Assembly: GCF_014204915.1 (NCBI RefSeq)
Contig: NZ_JACHMH010000001.1
Span: forward strand, 7,651,501-7,715,500
Length of the DNA stretch: 64,000 bases
Direction: 5' to 3'
DNA from: Crossiella cryophila
GTDB lineage: Bacteria; Actinomycetota; Actinomycetes; Mycobacteriales; Pseudonocardiaceae
Numbering within the stretch: the first letter of the stretch is position 1; each line of letters opens with the position of its first letter. A program made the translations under genes and the position numbers. Under the pieces are notes generated by a model, which did no database searches, was not told where the DNA came from, and saw only the letters and a program-made list of their open reading frames with translations. This document shows positions 1 through 8,804 of the stretch, one piece after another.

Positions 1-2045
1 GTGAGCACCGGGGTGGGCGCGTGCGGGCGGACCAGTTCGGCGTAGACCTGCTCGAAGGTGGCCAGGGTGGCCTCCAGGGCGTGCCGGGTGATCAGCTTCT
101 CGCTGGCCTCGCCCATGGCGGCCCGCTGGTCAGGGTCGGCGGCCAGTTCGGCCAGGTGGCCGGTGAGCGCGTCCAGGTCGGCAGGCGGGTAGAGGTGGCC
201 GTTGACGCCGGGGTGGACCAGGTGTGGCAGGGCCATCGCGTCCGCGGCGACCACCGGCAGGCCGGCGGCCATGGCCTCCATGGTGGCCAGGCTTTGCAGT
301 TCGGCGGTGCCGGGCATGCAGAAGATGTCGTTGCGGCGGTAGGCCTGGACCAGGTCCTCATCCGAGACCACGCCGTGGAAGCGCACCCGGTCGGTGACGC
401 CCAGTTCGGCGGCCAGGCTTTCCAGGCGGGTGCGGCAGAAGCCGTCGCCGACGAGTTCGGCGCGCAGGCCGGGGATCCGGGACACCGCGTGGATCAGCTC
501 GTGCACGTTCTTCTCCGCGTCCAGGCGGCCGACGAACAGCACCGATGTGTCCACAGTGGACTTCGCGACGCGCGGTGCGGCGTAGTGCTCGATGTCGATC
601 CCGCAGGAGATCGCCCTCGGCTTGCCGGGGAAGTGGTTGGCGGTCAACAGGTTCACCGCGCGCGGGGTGGGCGCGGTGACGATCCCGGCCTCGCGGTAGA
701 CCCGGACCAGGTCGCGCCAGCCCAGCCGGGCCAGTGAGCGGCGCAGCGCGGCCGGGATCTTGAGGTAGCCGAACAGGTTCTCCGGCATGAAGTGGTTGGT
801 GGCCACCGTGGGCACCTGCCGGGCGGTGGCCGCGCGCAGCACGGCGCGGCCGACCGGGAAGTGCGACTGCACGTGCACCACGTCCGGGTCCAGCCCGGCC
901 AGCAGGTCCGCGGCCTTGCGGGTCTGCCAGGGCAGGCTGATCCGGAAGTCGGGGTGGAACGGGGTGCGCACCGAGGGCAGGTGGTGGATGGTGATGCCGC
1001 CGTCGGTCACCGTGCCCGGCTCGCCGGTGGGCGAGGGGCAGATGACGTGCACGTCGTGGCCGCGCCCGGCCAGGCCGTGCGCCAGCCGGCCGGCGAAGTT
1101 GGCCGCGCCGTTGACATCGGGCGGGAAGGTGTCCGCGCCCAGGACGATCCGCAGCCCGGACCCGGTGCGGCGTGCCGGCATCACTTGCTCCTCTGGTGCG
1201 GCGACTTCTCGTTGGTCTGGCACGGATCGGGCCAGCACCACCACGCCGCCCACGGCCAGCAGCGCGAGCGCGGCCTGTCCGACGGCGGTGGCGGGGGTGA
1301 GGTAGGCGGCCTCGCCGTAGAGCAGCAGGCCGGTGCTGACCGCGGTCAGCGGATCCAGCACGGTGATCGCGCCGACCACCACCGCGGTCGGTCCGGCGGC
1401 GTATGCCTGGTGCATCACCCAGCCGCCGACGGCCAGCAGCAGCCCGGCCTCCGCGGCGAACAGCAACCCGCCCCACTGCGGGTCGGCGGTGAAGAGCTGC
1501 CCGGTCGCGGACTTGGTGAGCACCGAGCCGAGTCCAAAAAGGACGGCGGCGGAGGCGGCGAGCACCGCGCAGCGGCCCTGGCCGCGCACCCGCAGGCCGA
1601 CCACGGCCACCAGCAGCGCGCCGAGTGCGGCCAGGTGCACCGCGCCGGGCACCACGACCGAGGTGACCACCGCGGGCGAGACGGCCAGTGCGACGAAGCC
1701 GAACACCCCGCCGCAGACCGCGAACACGGCCAGCCGCACCGGTGGCGCGATGGGCTGCCGCCGGGCGCGGGCGGTGAAGACCACGGTCAGCACCAGGCTC
1801 AGCACGCCGAGCGGCTGCACGATCACCATGGGCGCCAAGGCAAGCGCGAGCACGTGCAGGCCGCTGCCGAGGATGGCGAAGCCGGTGCCGGTGAGCCAGC
1901 CGCGCGAGCGGACCGTCCCGGCCAGGCCGCGCAGGGTGAGTTCGCCGCCGGCGTCGTGGCCGCGCACCGCGGAGTGCTGCAAGGACACCGCGGCGGCGAA
2001 CAGGCAGGCGGCCAGCAGTGCGAGGAGAACCGCTAGGGGGATCAT
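1..2045 (-). CDS. DMT-like membrane protein fused to GT4 glycosyltransferase (partial at window edge)
   Basis: One reading frame stays open from the ATG at 2045 to the left edge (at least 681 codons) and holds two parts. Residues 1-288 are a multi-pass membrane region that begins MIPLAVLLALL and resembles DMT/EamA-type transporters. From about residue 289 it continues without a stop as a GT4 glycosyltransferase: an N-terminal Rossmann half with the start LRIVLGADTFPPDVNG, a central VLFVGRLDAEKN segment, and the EX7E motif in AELQSLATMEAM near 290-330. GT4 enzymes move a sugar from a nucleotide donor, often to lipid or cell-envelope acceptors. The ATG at 1181 would start a separate glycosyltransferase, and a purine-rich GAGGAG lies just upstream of it, so internal re-initiation is possible. 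The DUF998 gene upstream ends 2 bp before this start, so the two are probably co-transcribed. The C-terminus is missing from the window. Confidence 0.75.
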   Translation of the reverse strand, partial: MIPLAVLLALLAACLFAAAVSLQHSAVRGHDAGGELTLRGLAGTVRSRGWLTGTGFAILGSGLHVLALALAPMVIVQPLGVLSLVLTVVFTARARRQPIAPPVRLAVFAVCGGVFGFVALAVSPAVVTSVVVPGAVHLAALGALLVAVVGLRVRGQGRCAVLAASAAVLFGLGSVLTKSATGQLFTADPQWGGLLFAAEAGLLLAVGGWVMHQAYAAGPTAVVVGAITVLDPLTAVSTGLLLYGEAAYLTPATAVGQAALALLAVGGVVVLARSVPDQREVAAPEEQVMPARRTGSGLRIVLGADTFPPDVNGAANFAGRLAHGLAGRGHDVHVICPSPTGEPGTVTDGGITIHHLPSVRTPFHPDFRISLPWQTRKAADLLAGLDPDVVHVQSHFPVGRAVLRAATARQVPTVATNHFMPENLFGYLKIPAALRRSLARLGWRDLVRVYREAGIVTAPTPRAVNLLTANHFPGKPRAISCGIDIEHYAAPRVAKSTVDTSVLFVGRLDAEKNVHELIHAVSRIPGLRAELVGDGFCRTRLESLAAELGVTDRVRFHGVVSDEDLVQAYRRNDIFCMPGTAELQSLATMEAMAAGLPVVAADAMALPHLVHPGVNGHLYPPADLDALTGHLAELAADPDQRAAMGEASEKLITRHALEATLATFEQVYAELVRPHAPTPVL

Positions 2046-2047
2046 GC

Positions 2048-2653
2048 TCACCGGGTGGCGCTCCGCATCAATGGGGCCAAGGAGACCAGCAGCAGTCCGT
2101 GCGCGATCAGCGCGACCCGCTGCAGCGCGCCCTGCGGCAGCGCCGGGATCACCTGGGCCAGGCCGAAGGCGGCGGCGGTGAGCAGGGTGGCCACCGCGGC
2201 CCAGCGCACCCGGCGCAGCGAGAGCACCTGGCGGCCCGCGGTGGCGAGCACGTGCGCGATCCGCAGCGCGGCCACCGGCAGGCAGGTCATGAACACCGCG
2301 CCGCCGAAGCGGTGGATCTCACCGGACACAGTGGACACCGTGCTGCTCACGTTGCCGGGGAACACCGCCACCGAGGCCAGTCCGCCCGCCCACAGCCCGA
2401 GGAAGATGCCCGCGGGCCGGTCCACCGGCAGCCGGGTCAGGATCAGCCCGCCGCCGACGAGGATGCAGAGCTGGGCGATGAGGAACAACGCGGTGGAGTG
2501 GAAGGTGTAGTCACTGACCGGGTCCCACAGCGGATCGACCTCGACGGTGTAGGCGAAGCCGAGGTAACCGACCAGCAGGGTGGCCAGGCCGAGCAGCGTG
2601 AACGCGACCGGGGCGGTGCCCGGCCGGGTGATCGTCCTGCTGGTGGTGGTCAC
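2048..2653 (-). CDS. DUF998 family integral membrane protein
   Basis: A 201-residue protein with about six predicted membrane segments. It begins with a short cytoplasmic tail (MTTTSRTITRPG), then hydrophobic stretches such as VAFTLLGLATLLVGYLGFAY and ALFLIAQLCILVGGGLIL. The layout and the VSDY and IHRFGG segments match DUF998 membrane proteins, whose function is unknown. Its stop is 2 bp before the start of the DMT-glycosyltransferase gene, which suggests one operon and possibly a shared role in the cell envelope. Family membership is judged by eye; there is no evidence for a substrate. Confidence 0.7.
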   Translation of the reverse strand: MTTTSRTITRPGTAPVAFTLLGLATLLVGYLGFAYTVEVDPLWDPVSDYTFHSTALFLIAQLCILVGGGLILTRLPVDRPAGIFLGLWAGGLASVAVFPGNVSSTVSTVSGEIHRFGGAVFMTCLPVAALRIAHVLATAGRQVLSLRRVRWAAVATLLTAAAFGLAQVIPALPQGALQRVALIAHGLLLVSLAPLMRSATR

Positions 2654-2710
2654 CTACGTGAGGGTTCGCGGCGATCATGAAGGGACGATGAGAGATCACC
2701 CGGGGTTTGG

Positions 2711-4162
2711 TTAAGAGTCCGTGGCGGGCGTGGGCAGGGTGAGCGAGACCCTGGCCCCGCCCACGGCGTTCCGGCCTGCGGTGGCGCGGCCGCCGTGCAG
2801 GGTGGCGATCTGGTCCACGATGGCCAGGCCGAGACCGGAACCGGGCAGCGCACGGGCGGTGTCGGCCCGGTAGAAGCGCTGGAAGACGTGCGGCAGGTCG
2901 GCCTCGGGGATGCCGGGGCCCTCGTCGTCGACCACGATCCGCACCTGGCCATCGCCGGTCTCCAGGGTGACCGTGACGGTGCCGCCCAGTGGACTCCACT
3001 TGGCCGCGTTGTCCAGCAGGTTCAGCACCGCCCGTTGCAGCGAGCGCGGCCTGCCGATGATCTCCGCGGAGCGCAGGTCGGTGTGGAAGAGCAGGTTGGG
3101 GGCGCGCGGGCGGACCCGTTCCACCGCGGCGGCCACCACCTCGGCCAGGTCCACCCGCTGCGCTGGTTCGGTGGAGCGGTCGGTCTTGGCCAGTTCGACC
3201 AGTTCGCTGACCAGCGAGGTCAGCTCGCCTGCCTGTACCTCCAGGTCGGTGAGCAGCCGGTCCCGGTCCTCGGCGGGCAGCACCCTGGCCGGATCGGTCT
3301 GCCGGGTGGCGTGCGCGAGCAGTTCGATGTTGTTGCGCAGGCTGGTCAGCGGGGTGCGCAGCTCGTGCCCGGCGTCCTCGACCAGGCGGCGCTGGGCGTC
3401 CCTGGAGACCGCCAGCGCGGCCAGCATCGCGTTGAACGCCTCGGCCAGCCGGGCGATCTCACCGGTGCCCTGCACGGAGATGCCCTGGTCCAGGTCCTGG
3501 GTGCGGGCCACCCGCTCGGCGCCCGCGGTGAGCGCGTCCACCGGCCGCAACGCGGTGCGGGCCACGATCAGCCCGACCCCGGCCGCCACCGCCACCCCGG
3601 CCAGGCAGACCAGGATGTGCCAGAACCCCAGCACACCCAGGGTTTCCCGCAAACCCTGGATCTCCTTGCCGACCTGCACCGCGCCGCCGTCGGGCCGGGG
3701 CGCGGTCCACACCCGGTAGAGGTCGTTGTCCAGCACCCGGTCCTCGCTGAACTCCGCGCTCGAGCGGTCGGCGACCTTGGCCGCACCCACGCTGACCGGC
3801 ACCGCCTCCTCCCGGCCTGCGAAGCGCACCGGCGTGCCGCCCGGGTCCAGGAACTGCACGAAGATGTCCCCGGTCCGGTCCGGCCGGGGCCGCCTGCCGT
3901 CGCTGTCGCCCTCGGGCCGGTCCACGTCGTGCAGCGCGTCCAGGGCGTCCTTCGGGGTGGCCCGGTCTCCGGCGAGCTGACTGTAGGAGCGCAGCTGGTT
4001 GTCGAAGTTCTGCTCCAGCTTGGCCCGCACCAGCAGCCAGGAGCCCAGTGACACCGCGGCCACCGCCACCGCGACCGCCCCGGCGACCAGCACGATCAAC
4101 CGTCCGCGCAGGGACAGCTCGCGCCAGCGGGCCGCCCGCAGCCGGGCCCACCAGGTGCTCAC
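2711..4162 (-). CDS. Sensor histidine kinase, MprB-like
   Basis: A 483-residue membrane kinase of an OmpR-type two-component system. Membrane segments lie near residues 22-46 and 178-200 and enclose an extracytoplasmic sensor region of about 130 residues. A HAMP linker follows, then the HisKA box [11 protein letters not shown] with phospho-accepting His266, the N box [11 protein letters not shown], and ATP-binding glycine motifs VDDEGPGIP and GSGLGLAIV. All catalytic motifs are intact. The start codon overlaps the stop of the response regulator gene by 4 bp (ATGA), so the pair is translated together. The domain order and length match mycobacterial MprB, an envelope-stress sensor, but the signal here is unknown. 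Confidence 0.9.
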   Translation of the reverse strand: MSTWWARLRAARWRELSLRGRLIVLVAGAVAVAVAAVSLGSWLLVRAKLEQNFDNQLRSYSQLAGDRATPKDALDALHDVDRPEGDSDGRRPRPDRTGDIFVQFLDPGGTPVRFAGREEAVPVSVGAAKVADRSSAEFSEDRVLDNDLYRVWTAPRPDGGAVQVGKEIQGLRETLGVLGFWHILVCLAGVAVAAGVGLIVARTALRPVDALTAGAERVARTQDLDQGISVQGTGEIARLAEAFNAMLAALAVSRDAQRRLVEDAGHELRTPLTSLRNNIELLAHATRQTDPARVLPAEDRDRLLTDLEVQAGELTSLVSELVELAKTDRSTEPAQRVDLAEVVAAAVERVRPRAPNLLFHTDLRSAEIIGRPRSLQRAVLNLLDNAAKWSPLGGTVTVTLETGDGQVRIVVDDEGPGIPEADLPHVFQRFYRADTARALPGSGLGLAIVDQIATLHGGRATAGRNAVGGARVSLTLPTPATDS

Positions 4163-4869
4163 AGCGGTTCCTCGCGCAGCACGTAGCCGACCCCGCGCAC
4201 GGTGTGCAGCAGGCGGGGTTCGCCCTGGGCTTCGAGTTTGCGCCGCAGGTAGCCGACGTAGACGTCCAGGCCGTTGGAGGCCGAACCGAAGTCGTAGCCC
4301 CAGACCTGCTCGAAGACCAGGGTCCGGGTGAGCACCAGCCGAGGGTGCCGCAGGAAGGTCTCCAGGATGGCGAACTCGGTCCTGGTCAGCCGCAGTTGCC
4401 GCCCGGCCCGGTTGACCTCGCGGGTGCCCGGGTGCAGCACCAGGTCGGCGAAGACCAGCGACTCCCCCGCACTCGGCGGCGGCGCGGCGTCCGGCTCGGC
4501 CGCTCCCTGCCCCGCCCGCCGCAGCATGGCCCGCACTCGGGCCAGCAGTTCCTGCAGGGCGAAGGGTTTGACCAGGTAGTCGTCGGCGCCCGCGTCCAGC
4601 CCGGCCACCCGGTCGGCGACCTCGTCGCGGGCGGTGAGCATCAGCACCGGCACGAAGTTGCCCTCGGCGCGGAGATCGCGGCAGCTGTCCAGGCCGTTGC
4701 GCACCGGCATCATCACGTCGAGGATCACGCCGTCGAACTTCTCCGCCCGGATCCGGGCCAGCGCCTCGGCGCCGTCGGCGGCCAGGGAGACGGTGTAGCC
4801 CTCGAACCGCAGCGTCCGGGACAGCGAGTCCCGCACGGCCTCCTCGTCATCCACGATCAGCAGGTGCAC
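4159..4869 (-). CDS. OmpR/MprA-like response regulator
   Basis: A 236-residue DNA-binding response regulator, partner of the kinase that follows it. The GTG at 4869 gives the normal family start [15 protein letters not shown]; the reading frame is open further upstream, but that extension has no regulator-like sequence. The receiver domain has the acidic pocket D7-D8, phospho-acceptor Asp51 in VILDVMMP, and the conserved lysine in YLVKPF. A winged-helix effector domain follows ([36 protein letters not shown]). It resembles MprA. The kinase gene overlaps its end by 4 bp. Confidence 0.92.
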   Translation of the reverse strand: MHLLIVDDEEAVRDSLSRTLRFEGYTVSLAADGAEALARIRAEKFDGVILDVMMPVRNGLDSCRDLRAEGNFVPVLMLTARDEVADRVAGLDAGADDYLVKPFALQELLARVRAMLRRAGQGAAEPDAAPPPSAGESLVFADLVLHPGTREVNRAGRQLRLTRTEFAILETFLRHPRLVLTRTLVFEQVWGYDFGSASNGLDVYVGYLRRKLEAQGEPRLLHTVRGVGYVLREEPL

Positions 4870-4990
4870 GGATCGAGCGTAGCCGTCCGGGCTCGGCTGG
4901 TCTGAGCTGCGAGAGCGCGTGGCGGAACTGGTCGACCGGCTAGCACCAGACCGATGGCCGGGCTGAGGGCGACCCGCGGATGCACCAGCC

Positions 4991-5515
4991 TCAGCAGTGG
5001 GCGGCGAACGCCGGGCAGGGCGAAACGCAGTTCCCGTCAGGCGATGCCGACGATCGCCACCGCTCCTGGTCACCCGCCAGGAAGATCATCCGATGCTCGA
5101 CGTCGTCCGGGTGGTGGCCGTCATCCCGGTACAGGGTGGGGATGAGGGCGTCGAGCAGATGGTGCTGGATCGCGGGGCGGTCCGGGAGTCGCAGCAGGTA
5201 GACCGGGTCGGTGCCGGGGGCGGCGTAGCGGGCGCGGGCCAGGGGCGGCATCAGCGGGGTTGCCAGCACGGTGGCCAGCACACCGGCGGGTTCGGTGCGC
5301 AGGTGGTCAAGCACCGGACGCCGGCGCTTGGCGGTCAGCTACAACAGGGCCAGGGTGGACTTGCCGCCGCCGGGCTCGCCCAGGGTGGCGCTGAGCTTCT
5401 GCGCGGTGTCCGGGTCCGGGCCGTGCCAGAGCGTGCCGTCGAGGGTGGCCAGCAGGAGGCCGGGTACCACTCCGGCGCCCGCGAGCGCGAAACCCGTTGC
5501 GGTGTGCCGGGCCAT
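4991..5515 (-). pseudogene. Remnant of a NACHT-type NTPase
   Basis: From the ATG at 5515 the frame encodes a short N-terminal hydrophobic stretch and a Walker A loop GEPGGGKSTLALL, then meets an in-frame TAG at 5339-5341. The same frame goes on with RRRPVLDHLRTEPAGVLA, then LPDRPAIQHHLLDALIPTLY, segments typical of the region well downstream of the P-loop in large actinobacterial NACHT proteins. The text jumps straight from the P-loop to this distal region, so roughly two hundred residues with Walker B and the sensor motifs appear to be deleted. The C-terminus also ends early. This is the wreck of a STAND-class NTPase. Such proteins are often linked to phage defence or signalling. Confidence 0.65.
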
Positions 5516-5535
5516 GCCTGGCTTCCCTGCGGTCG

Positions 5536-5643
5536 CGGTCGAGTCAGGGCACCCTGGGAGGTGGGGTGGGCCGGGTTGGGGCGTTCCGGTGGTGGGTCAC
5601 CCGTTCGGAGACTCCGGCTCGGCCTGGCCTGGCGGCACCGCCC
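5536..5643. other. Gene-free stretch before the repeat array
   Basis: No gene, RNA or site was recognised between the NACHT remnant and the 48-bp repeat array. It is probably decayed sequence. The open frames seen here overlap the repeats and have no family resemblance. Confidence 0.4.
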
Positions 5644-5915
5644 GCGTCCTTACCGAACGGTCGGTCAGGACGCGGGCGCCCGGCTGACCTCGCGTCCCTA
5701 CCGAATGGTCAGTAGGGGCGCGGGCCTTTGACCAGACTCGCGTCTCTACCGAACGGTTGGCAGAGACACGGGCACCCGATCGACCTCGCACCTCTACCGA
5801 ACGGTCGGTCAGGGCGCGGGCCTTCGATCGACCTCGTGTGCCTACCGAACAGTTGGCAGAGACGCAGGCACCCAATCAGCCACGCACTTCTACCGAACGG
5901 TCGGTAGAGACGCGG
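5644..5915. repeat. Six tandem 48-bp palindromic repeats downstream of trpA
   Basis: The motif TACCGAACGGTCGGT, or close variants, starts at 5651, 5699, 5747, 5795, 5843 and 5891, exactly 48 bp apart each time. Every unit is centred on an inverted repeat that extends outward. In unit 1 the arms are GCGTCCTTACCGA and TCGGTCAGGACGC, with one mismatch over 13 bp and a 4-base loop. Units 3 and 5 end in GGTTGGC and the others in GGTCGGT or GGTCAGT, giving a partly alternating pattern. The array ends about 3 bp from the trpA stop codon, so it lies in the 3' flank of the trpBA transcript as a row of six potential hairpins. Frames through it encode only 16-residue repeats and are not credible proteins. 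Confidence 0.85.
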
Positions 5916-5918
5916 GTT

Positions 5919-6668
5919 TCAGGCCACCCGGTCCAGGGCCGTCCGGAAGCCGCGTACCCGTTCGGCCACCGTCGCCGCGTCGCCGCCGTCGAGGAGTTCC
6001 CGGACCAGGGCTGAGCCGACCACCACGCCGTCGGCCTCGGTGCAGATCTCGGTGGCCAGCTCCGGGGTGCTGATGCCGAATCCGGCGATCACCGGGATGG
6101 TGGCGTGTCTGCGGAGCCGGGTGACGGTGTCCTTGGCGGCGGTGGTCAGTTGGGCTTGTTCGCCGGTGGTGCGCATGGCGGTCATGGAGTAGACGAATCC
6201 CTTGCTGGCGGCGCAGATCCGGGCCAGGCGGTCGTCGGCGCAGTCGGGGGCGCCGAGCAGCACCATGCTGACTCCGGCCCGGTCGGCCGCGGCGCGGAAC
6301 TCCGCACTCTCCTCCAGTGGCAGGTCTGAGACGATCACGCCGCTGATCCCGGCCTCGACCAGACGGGCCGGGAAGTCCGGGATGCCCAGGGCGACATTGG
6401 CGTAGGTCATGGCGATCAGCGGCACACCGATATCCACTGTGGACAGTTCTTTGAGGACTGTTTCCGGGGTGGCACCGCGAGACAGGGCCGTGGCGGCGGC
6501 GCGTTGGACGACCGGGCCGTCGACCATGGGGTCGGAGAACGGGAGGCCGATCTCCAGGGCGTCGGCGCCTGCCTCGGCCATGGCCTTGGCCACGTCCAGC
6601 CAGTCCGCGGACTGGCCGCCCATCAGGTAGGGGATCAGCAGTTTGTGGTCGCGGGGCAGGGTCAGCAT
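5919..6668 (-). CDS. trpA: Tryptophan synthase alpha subunit
   Basis: A 249-residue TIM-barrel enzyme that cleaves indole-3-glycerol phosphate to indole and glyceraldehyde 3-phosphate in the last stage of tryptophan synthesis. The catalytic glutamate is in DALEIGLPFSDP and the catalytic aspartate follows in MVDGP. The phosphate-binding end is present (AGFGIST and VVVGSALV). It is slightly shorter than typical TrpA. It overlaps the end of trpB by 7 bp, as expected for the two subunits of one complex. No other trp genes are near. A six-unit palindromic array lies directly after its stop codon. Confidence 0.95.
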   Translation of the reverse strand: MLTLPRDHKLLIPYLMGGQSADWLDVAKAMAEAGADALEIGLPFSDPMVDGPVVQRAAATALSRGATPETVLKELSTVDIGVPLIAMTYANVALGIPDFPARLVEAGISGVIVSDLPLEESAEFRAAADRAGVSMVLLGAPDCADDRLARICAASKGFVYSMTAMRTTGEQAQLTTAAKDTVTRLRRHATIPVIAGFGISTPELATEICTEADGVVVGSALVRELLDGGDAATVAERVRGFRTALDRVA

Positions 6669-7846
6669 GCCAGGGTCTCCCGGATCTGGTGGACGTCCTT
6701 GTCGCCGCGACCGGACAGGGTCAGCAGCACGGTGGTTCCGGTGGGCAGCTCGGGAGTCCCTGCCGCGCGCAGGATCCAGGCCAGGGCGTGTGCGGATTCC
6801 AGGGCGGGCAGGATGCCTTCGGTCACGGCCAGGGCCCGGACGGCGGACAGGGCCTCGTCGTCGGTGACCGTGGGGTAGCGGACGCGGCCGGTGGCGGCCA
6901 GGTGCATGTGCTCGGGGCCGATGCCGGGGTAGTCCAGGCCGGCGGAGATCGAGTGTGCCTCGGCGATCTGCACGCCCTCCTGGAGGAAGTGCGAGCGGAA
7001 GCCGTGCAGGATGCCGGGGGTGCCGGTGCTGACCGCGGCGCCGCCCGCGGCCTCAACGCCGATGAGTTCGGCGGGGGTGTCCACGAAGCCGGCGAAGGTG
7101 CCTGCCGCGTTGGAGCCGCCGCCCACGCAGGCCACCACGACGTCGGGGATGCCGGTCGGCAGTAGTTCAGCGGCCTGGGCGCGAGCCTCGTCGCCGATCA
7201 CCCGTTGCAGTTCGCGCACCAGGTAGGGGTACGGGTGTGGGCCGAGTACCGAACCCAGGCAGTAGTGCGCGGTCCTGGTCTCGCTGACCCAGGCGCGCAG
7301 CGCGGCGTTGGTGGCCTCCTTCAGCGTGCCCGCCGTCCCTGGCACCCCGGCCGGGACCACCTCGGCGCCGAGCAACTCCATCCGGAAGACGTTCAGCTCC
7401 TGCCGCCGCATGTCGGTGTGTCCCATGTGGACGGTGCAATCCAGGCCGAGCAGGGCGGCGGCGGTCGCGGTGGCCACGCCGTGCTGGCCGGCGCCGGTCT
7501 CCGCGATCAGCTTGGTGCGGCCCATCCGCTTGGCCAGCAGGGCCTGACCCAGCACGTTGTTGATCTTGTGGGAGCCGGTGTGCGCGAGGTCCTCCCGCTT
7601 GAGCAGCAGCCGGATACCCAGGCGCTCCCCCAGTCGCACGCATTCGGTCAGCGGCGTCGGCCTGCCCACGTAGGTGGCCAGCAGGCGGTGGTACTCGGCG
7701 ACGAAGGCCGGGTCGTGCCACGCGTCGAGGAAAGCCTCCTCGACCTCCCGGCAGGCCGGGACCAGTGCTTCCGGCAGGAACCGGCCGCCGAAATCGCCGA
7801 AGCGACCGGTGGCGTCGGGCTGCCCCATCAGCTTGTCAGTCCTCAC
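6662..7846 (-). CDS. trpB: Tryptophan synthase beta subunit
   Basis: A 394-residue PLP enzyme that joins indole, channelled from TrpA, with L-serine to make tryptophan. The Schiff-base lysine is K94 in GSHKINNVLGQ, the PLP phosphate loop is CVGGGSNAAG, and the segment TGAGQHGVATATA is conserved. The GTG at 7846 lies inside a CTAG-rich operator-like region. An ATG at 7828 (MGQPDATGRF) has a GAGGA about ten bases upstream and is a good alternative start. A GntR-type regulator is encoded divergently 27 bp away and probably controls the pair. An isolated trpBA pair may serve a secondary pathway, but it may also be the only copy. Confidence 0.93.
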   Translation of the reverse strand: MRTDKLMGQPDATGRFGDFGGRFLPEALVPACREVEEAFLDAWHDPAFVAEYHRLLATYVGRPTPLTECVRLGERLGIRLLLKREDLAHTGSHKINNVLGQALLAKRMGRTKLIAETGAGQHGVATATAAALLGLDCTVHMGHTDMRRQELNVFRMELLGAEVVPAGVPGTAGTLKEATNAALRAWVSETRTAHYCLGSVLGPHPYPYLVRELQRVIGDEARAQAAELLPTGIPDVVVACVGGGSNAAGTFAGFVDTPAELIGVEAAGGAAVSTGTPGILHGFRSHFLQEGVQIAEAHSISAGLDYPGIGPEHMHLAATGRVRYPTVTDDEALSAVRALAVTEGILPALESAHALAWILRAAGTPELPTGTTVLLTLSGRGDKDVHQIRETLAC

Positions 7847-7850
7847 AGTT

Positions 7851-7870
7851 CTAGAACTCTAGCACTCTAG
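7851..7870. promoter_or_regulatory. CTAG-rich operator between trpB and the GntR gene
   Basis: The stretch CTAGAACTCTAGCACTCTAG contains three CTAG tetramers at 8-bp spacing and an inverted repeat. CTAG is rare in such GC-rich DNA. It sits in the 27-bp gap between divergent trpB and the GntR-family gene, touching both start regions, as expected for an autoregulatory operator. GntR/HutC proteins bind short palindromes of this size. Binding is inferred. Confidence 0.5.
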
Positions 7871-7873
7871 TCC

Positions 7874-8689
7874 GTGGATTACACTCCCCCGGTGACCGAG
7901 CAGACCACCGGCTACGACCAGCGGGTGCCGAAATACCTGGCCATCTACCGTGCGCTGGCCGCCGAGATCAGCGACGGAACCCACCAGCCGGGGGCCGCGC
8001 TACCCCCGCAGCGTCAGCTCGCCGACCGCTTCGGCGTCACCCTGATGACCGTGCGCCAGGCCCTGCGCGCACTCCAGGACGACGGCCTGGTCGAGGCCCG
8101 CCCCGGCACCGGCACCTTCGTCCGGCAGCCCGGGTTCGCCTACCACCTGAGCGGGCTGCGCAGCCTGTCCGAGGAACTCACCGGCCAGGGCCTTGAACTG
8201 CGCACCGAGGTCCTCTCCGCCGACCTGGTCAGCGCACCCGAGGAGGTGGCCGCCCGGCTCGGCCTGTCCCCCGGCACCCGGGTGCTGGCCGTGGACCGCC
8301 TGCGCAGCGCCAGCCCCGAACCCGGCGCGCCGGTGGTGCCGCTGCTGCTTCAGACCTCTTTCCTGACCGAACGGTTGGGCGGGCTGCTGGACGTGGCCGA
8401 ACTGCGCCACCACTCGCTGTACCGGCTGCTCGGCGAACGCCTGGGCCGCCCGGTGACCAGTGCCGAGGAACGACTGCAGGCGGTCGCGCTGACCGAACGC
8501 GAGGCCGCGCTGCTCGACCGACCGGTCGGTTCGCCCGCGCTGCTGAGCCGCAGGCTGAGCCGGGACGAGGCGGGCGCCCCACTGGTCGACGACCGGGCGG
8601 TGATGGTCGGCGACGGCACCGTGGTGGTGGCCGAACGCGCCGCCACCGAGGTCAGCCTCACCTACCGCACCCAGAACTCACCTGGGTAA
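7874..8689 (+). CDS. GntR/HutC-family transcriptional regulator
   Basis: A 271-residue regulator with an N-terminal winged helix (KYLAIYRALAAEISDGTHQPGAALPPQRQLADRF, then VTLMTVRQALRALQDDGLVEARPGTGTFV) and a C-terminal UTRA-type ligand-binding domain. The GTG at 7874 gives this length; a GTG at 7892 would remove only six residues, and neither has a clear ribosome-binding site, so the message may be leaderless. It is divergent from trpBA across a CTAG-rich operator, so control of trpBA and itself is likely. The effector is unknown and could be tryptophan, indole or a pathway product. Confidence 0.88.
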   Translation: MDYTPPVTEQTTGYDQRVPKYLAIYRALAAEISDGTHQPGAALPPQRQLADRFGVTLMTVRQALRALQDDGLVEARPGTGTFVRQPGFAYHLSGLRSLSEELTGQGLELRTEVLSADLVSAPEEVAARLGLSPGTRVLAVDRLRSASPEPGAPVVPLLLQTSFLTERLGGLLDVAELRHHSLYRLLGERLGRPVTSAEERLQAVALTEREAALLDRPVGSPALLSRRLSRDEAGAPLVDDRAVMVGDGTVVVAERAATEVSLTYRTQNSPG

Positions 8690-8804
8690 CCCGGTAGCGA
8701 CCCGTTCTTTGGAGTGAGTGTCGAGCAAACCGCGTACACAGCGTGTCGCTCTCCGGTATCGAGATGACCAGCCGGTCCTGTCTCGCGAAAGGAGATCGGC
8801 CGAG

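Noticed and set aside
4997-5731. A 244-codon plus-strand frame over the NACHT remnant
   Set aside because: No family resemblance; the minus strand shows a Walker A motif and NACHT-like segments.
5597-5875. A 92-residue repeat protein encoded by the 48-bp array
   Set aside because: The 16-residue repeat follows only from the 48-bp DNA period. There is no ribosome-binding site, and the dyad symmetry explains the pattern better.
5644-5915. CRISPR array at the 48-bp repeats
   Set aside because: The units are contiguous without unique spacers, and no cas genes are near.
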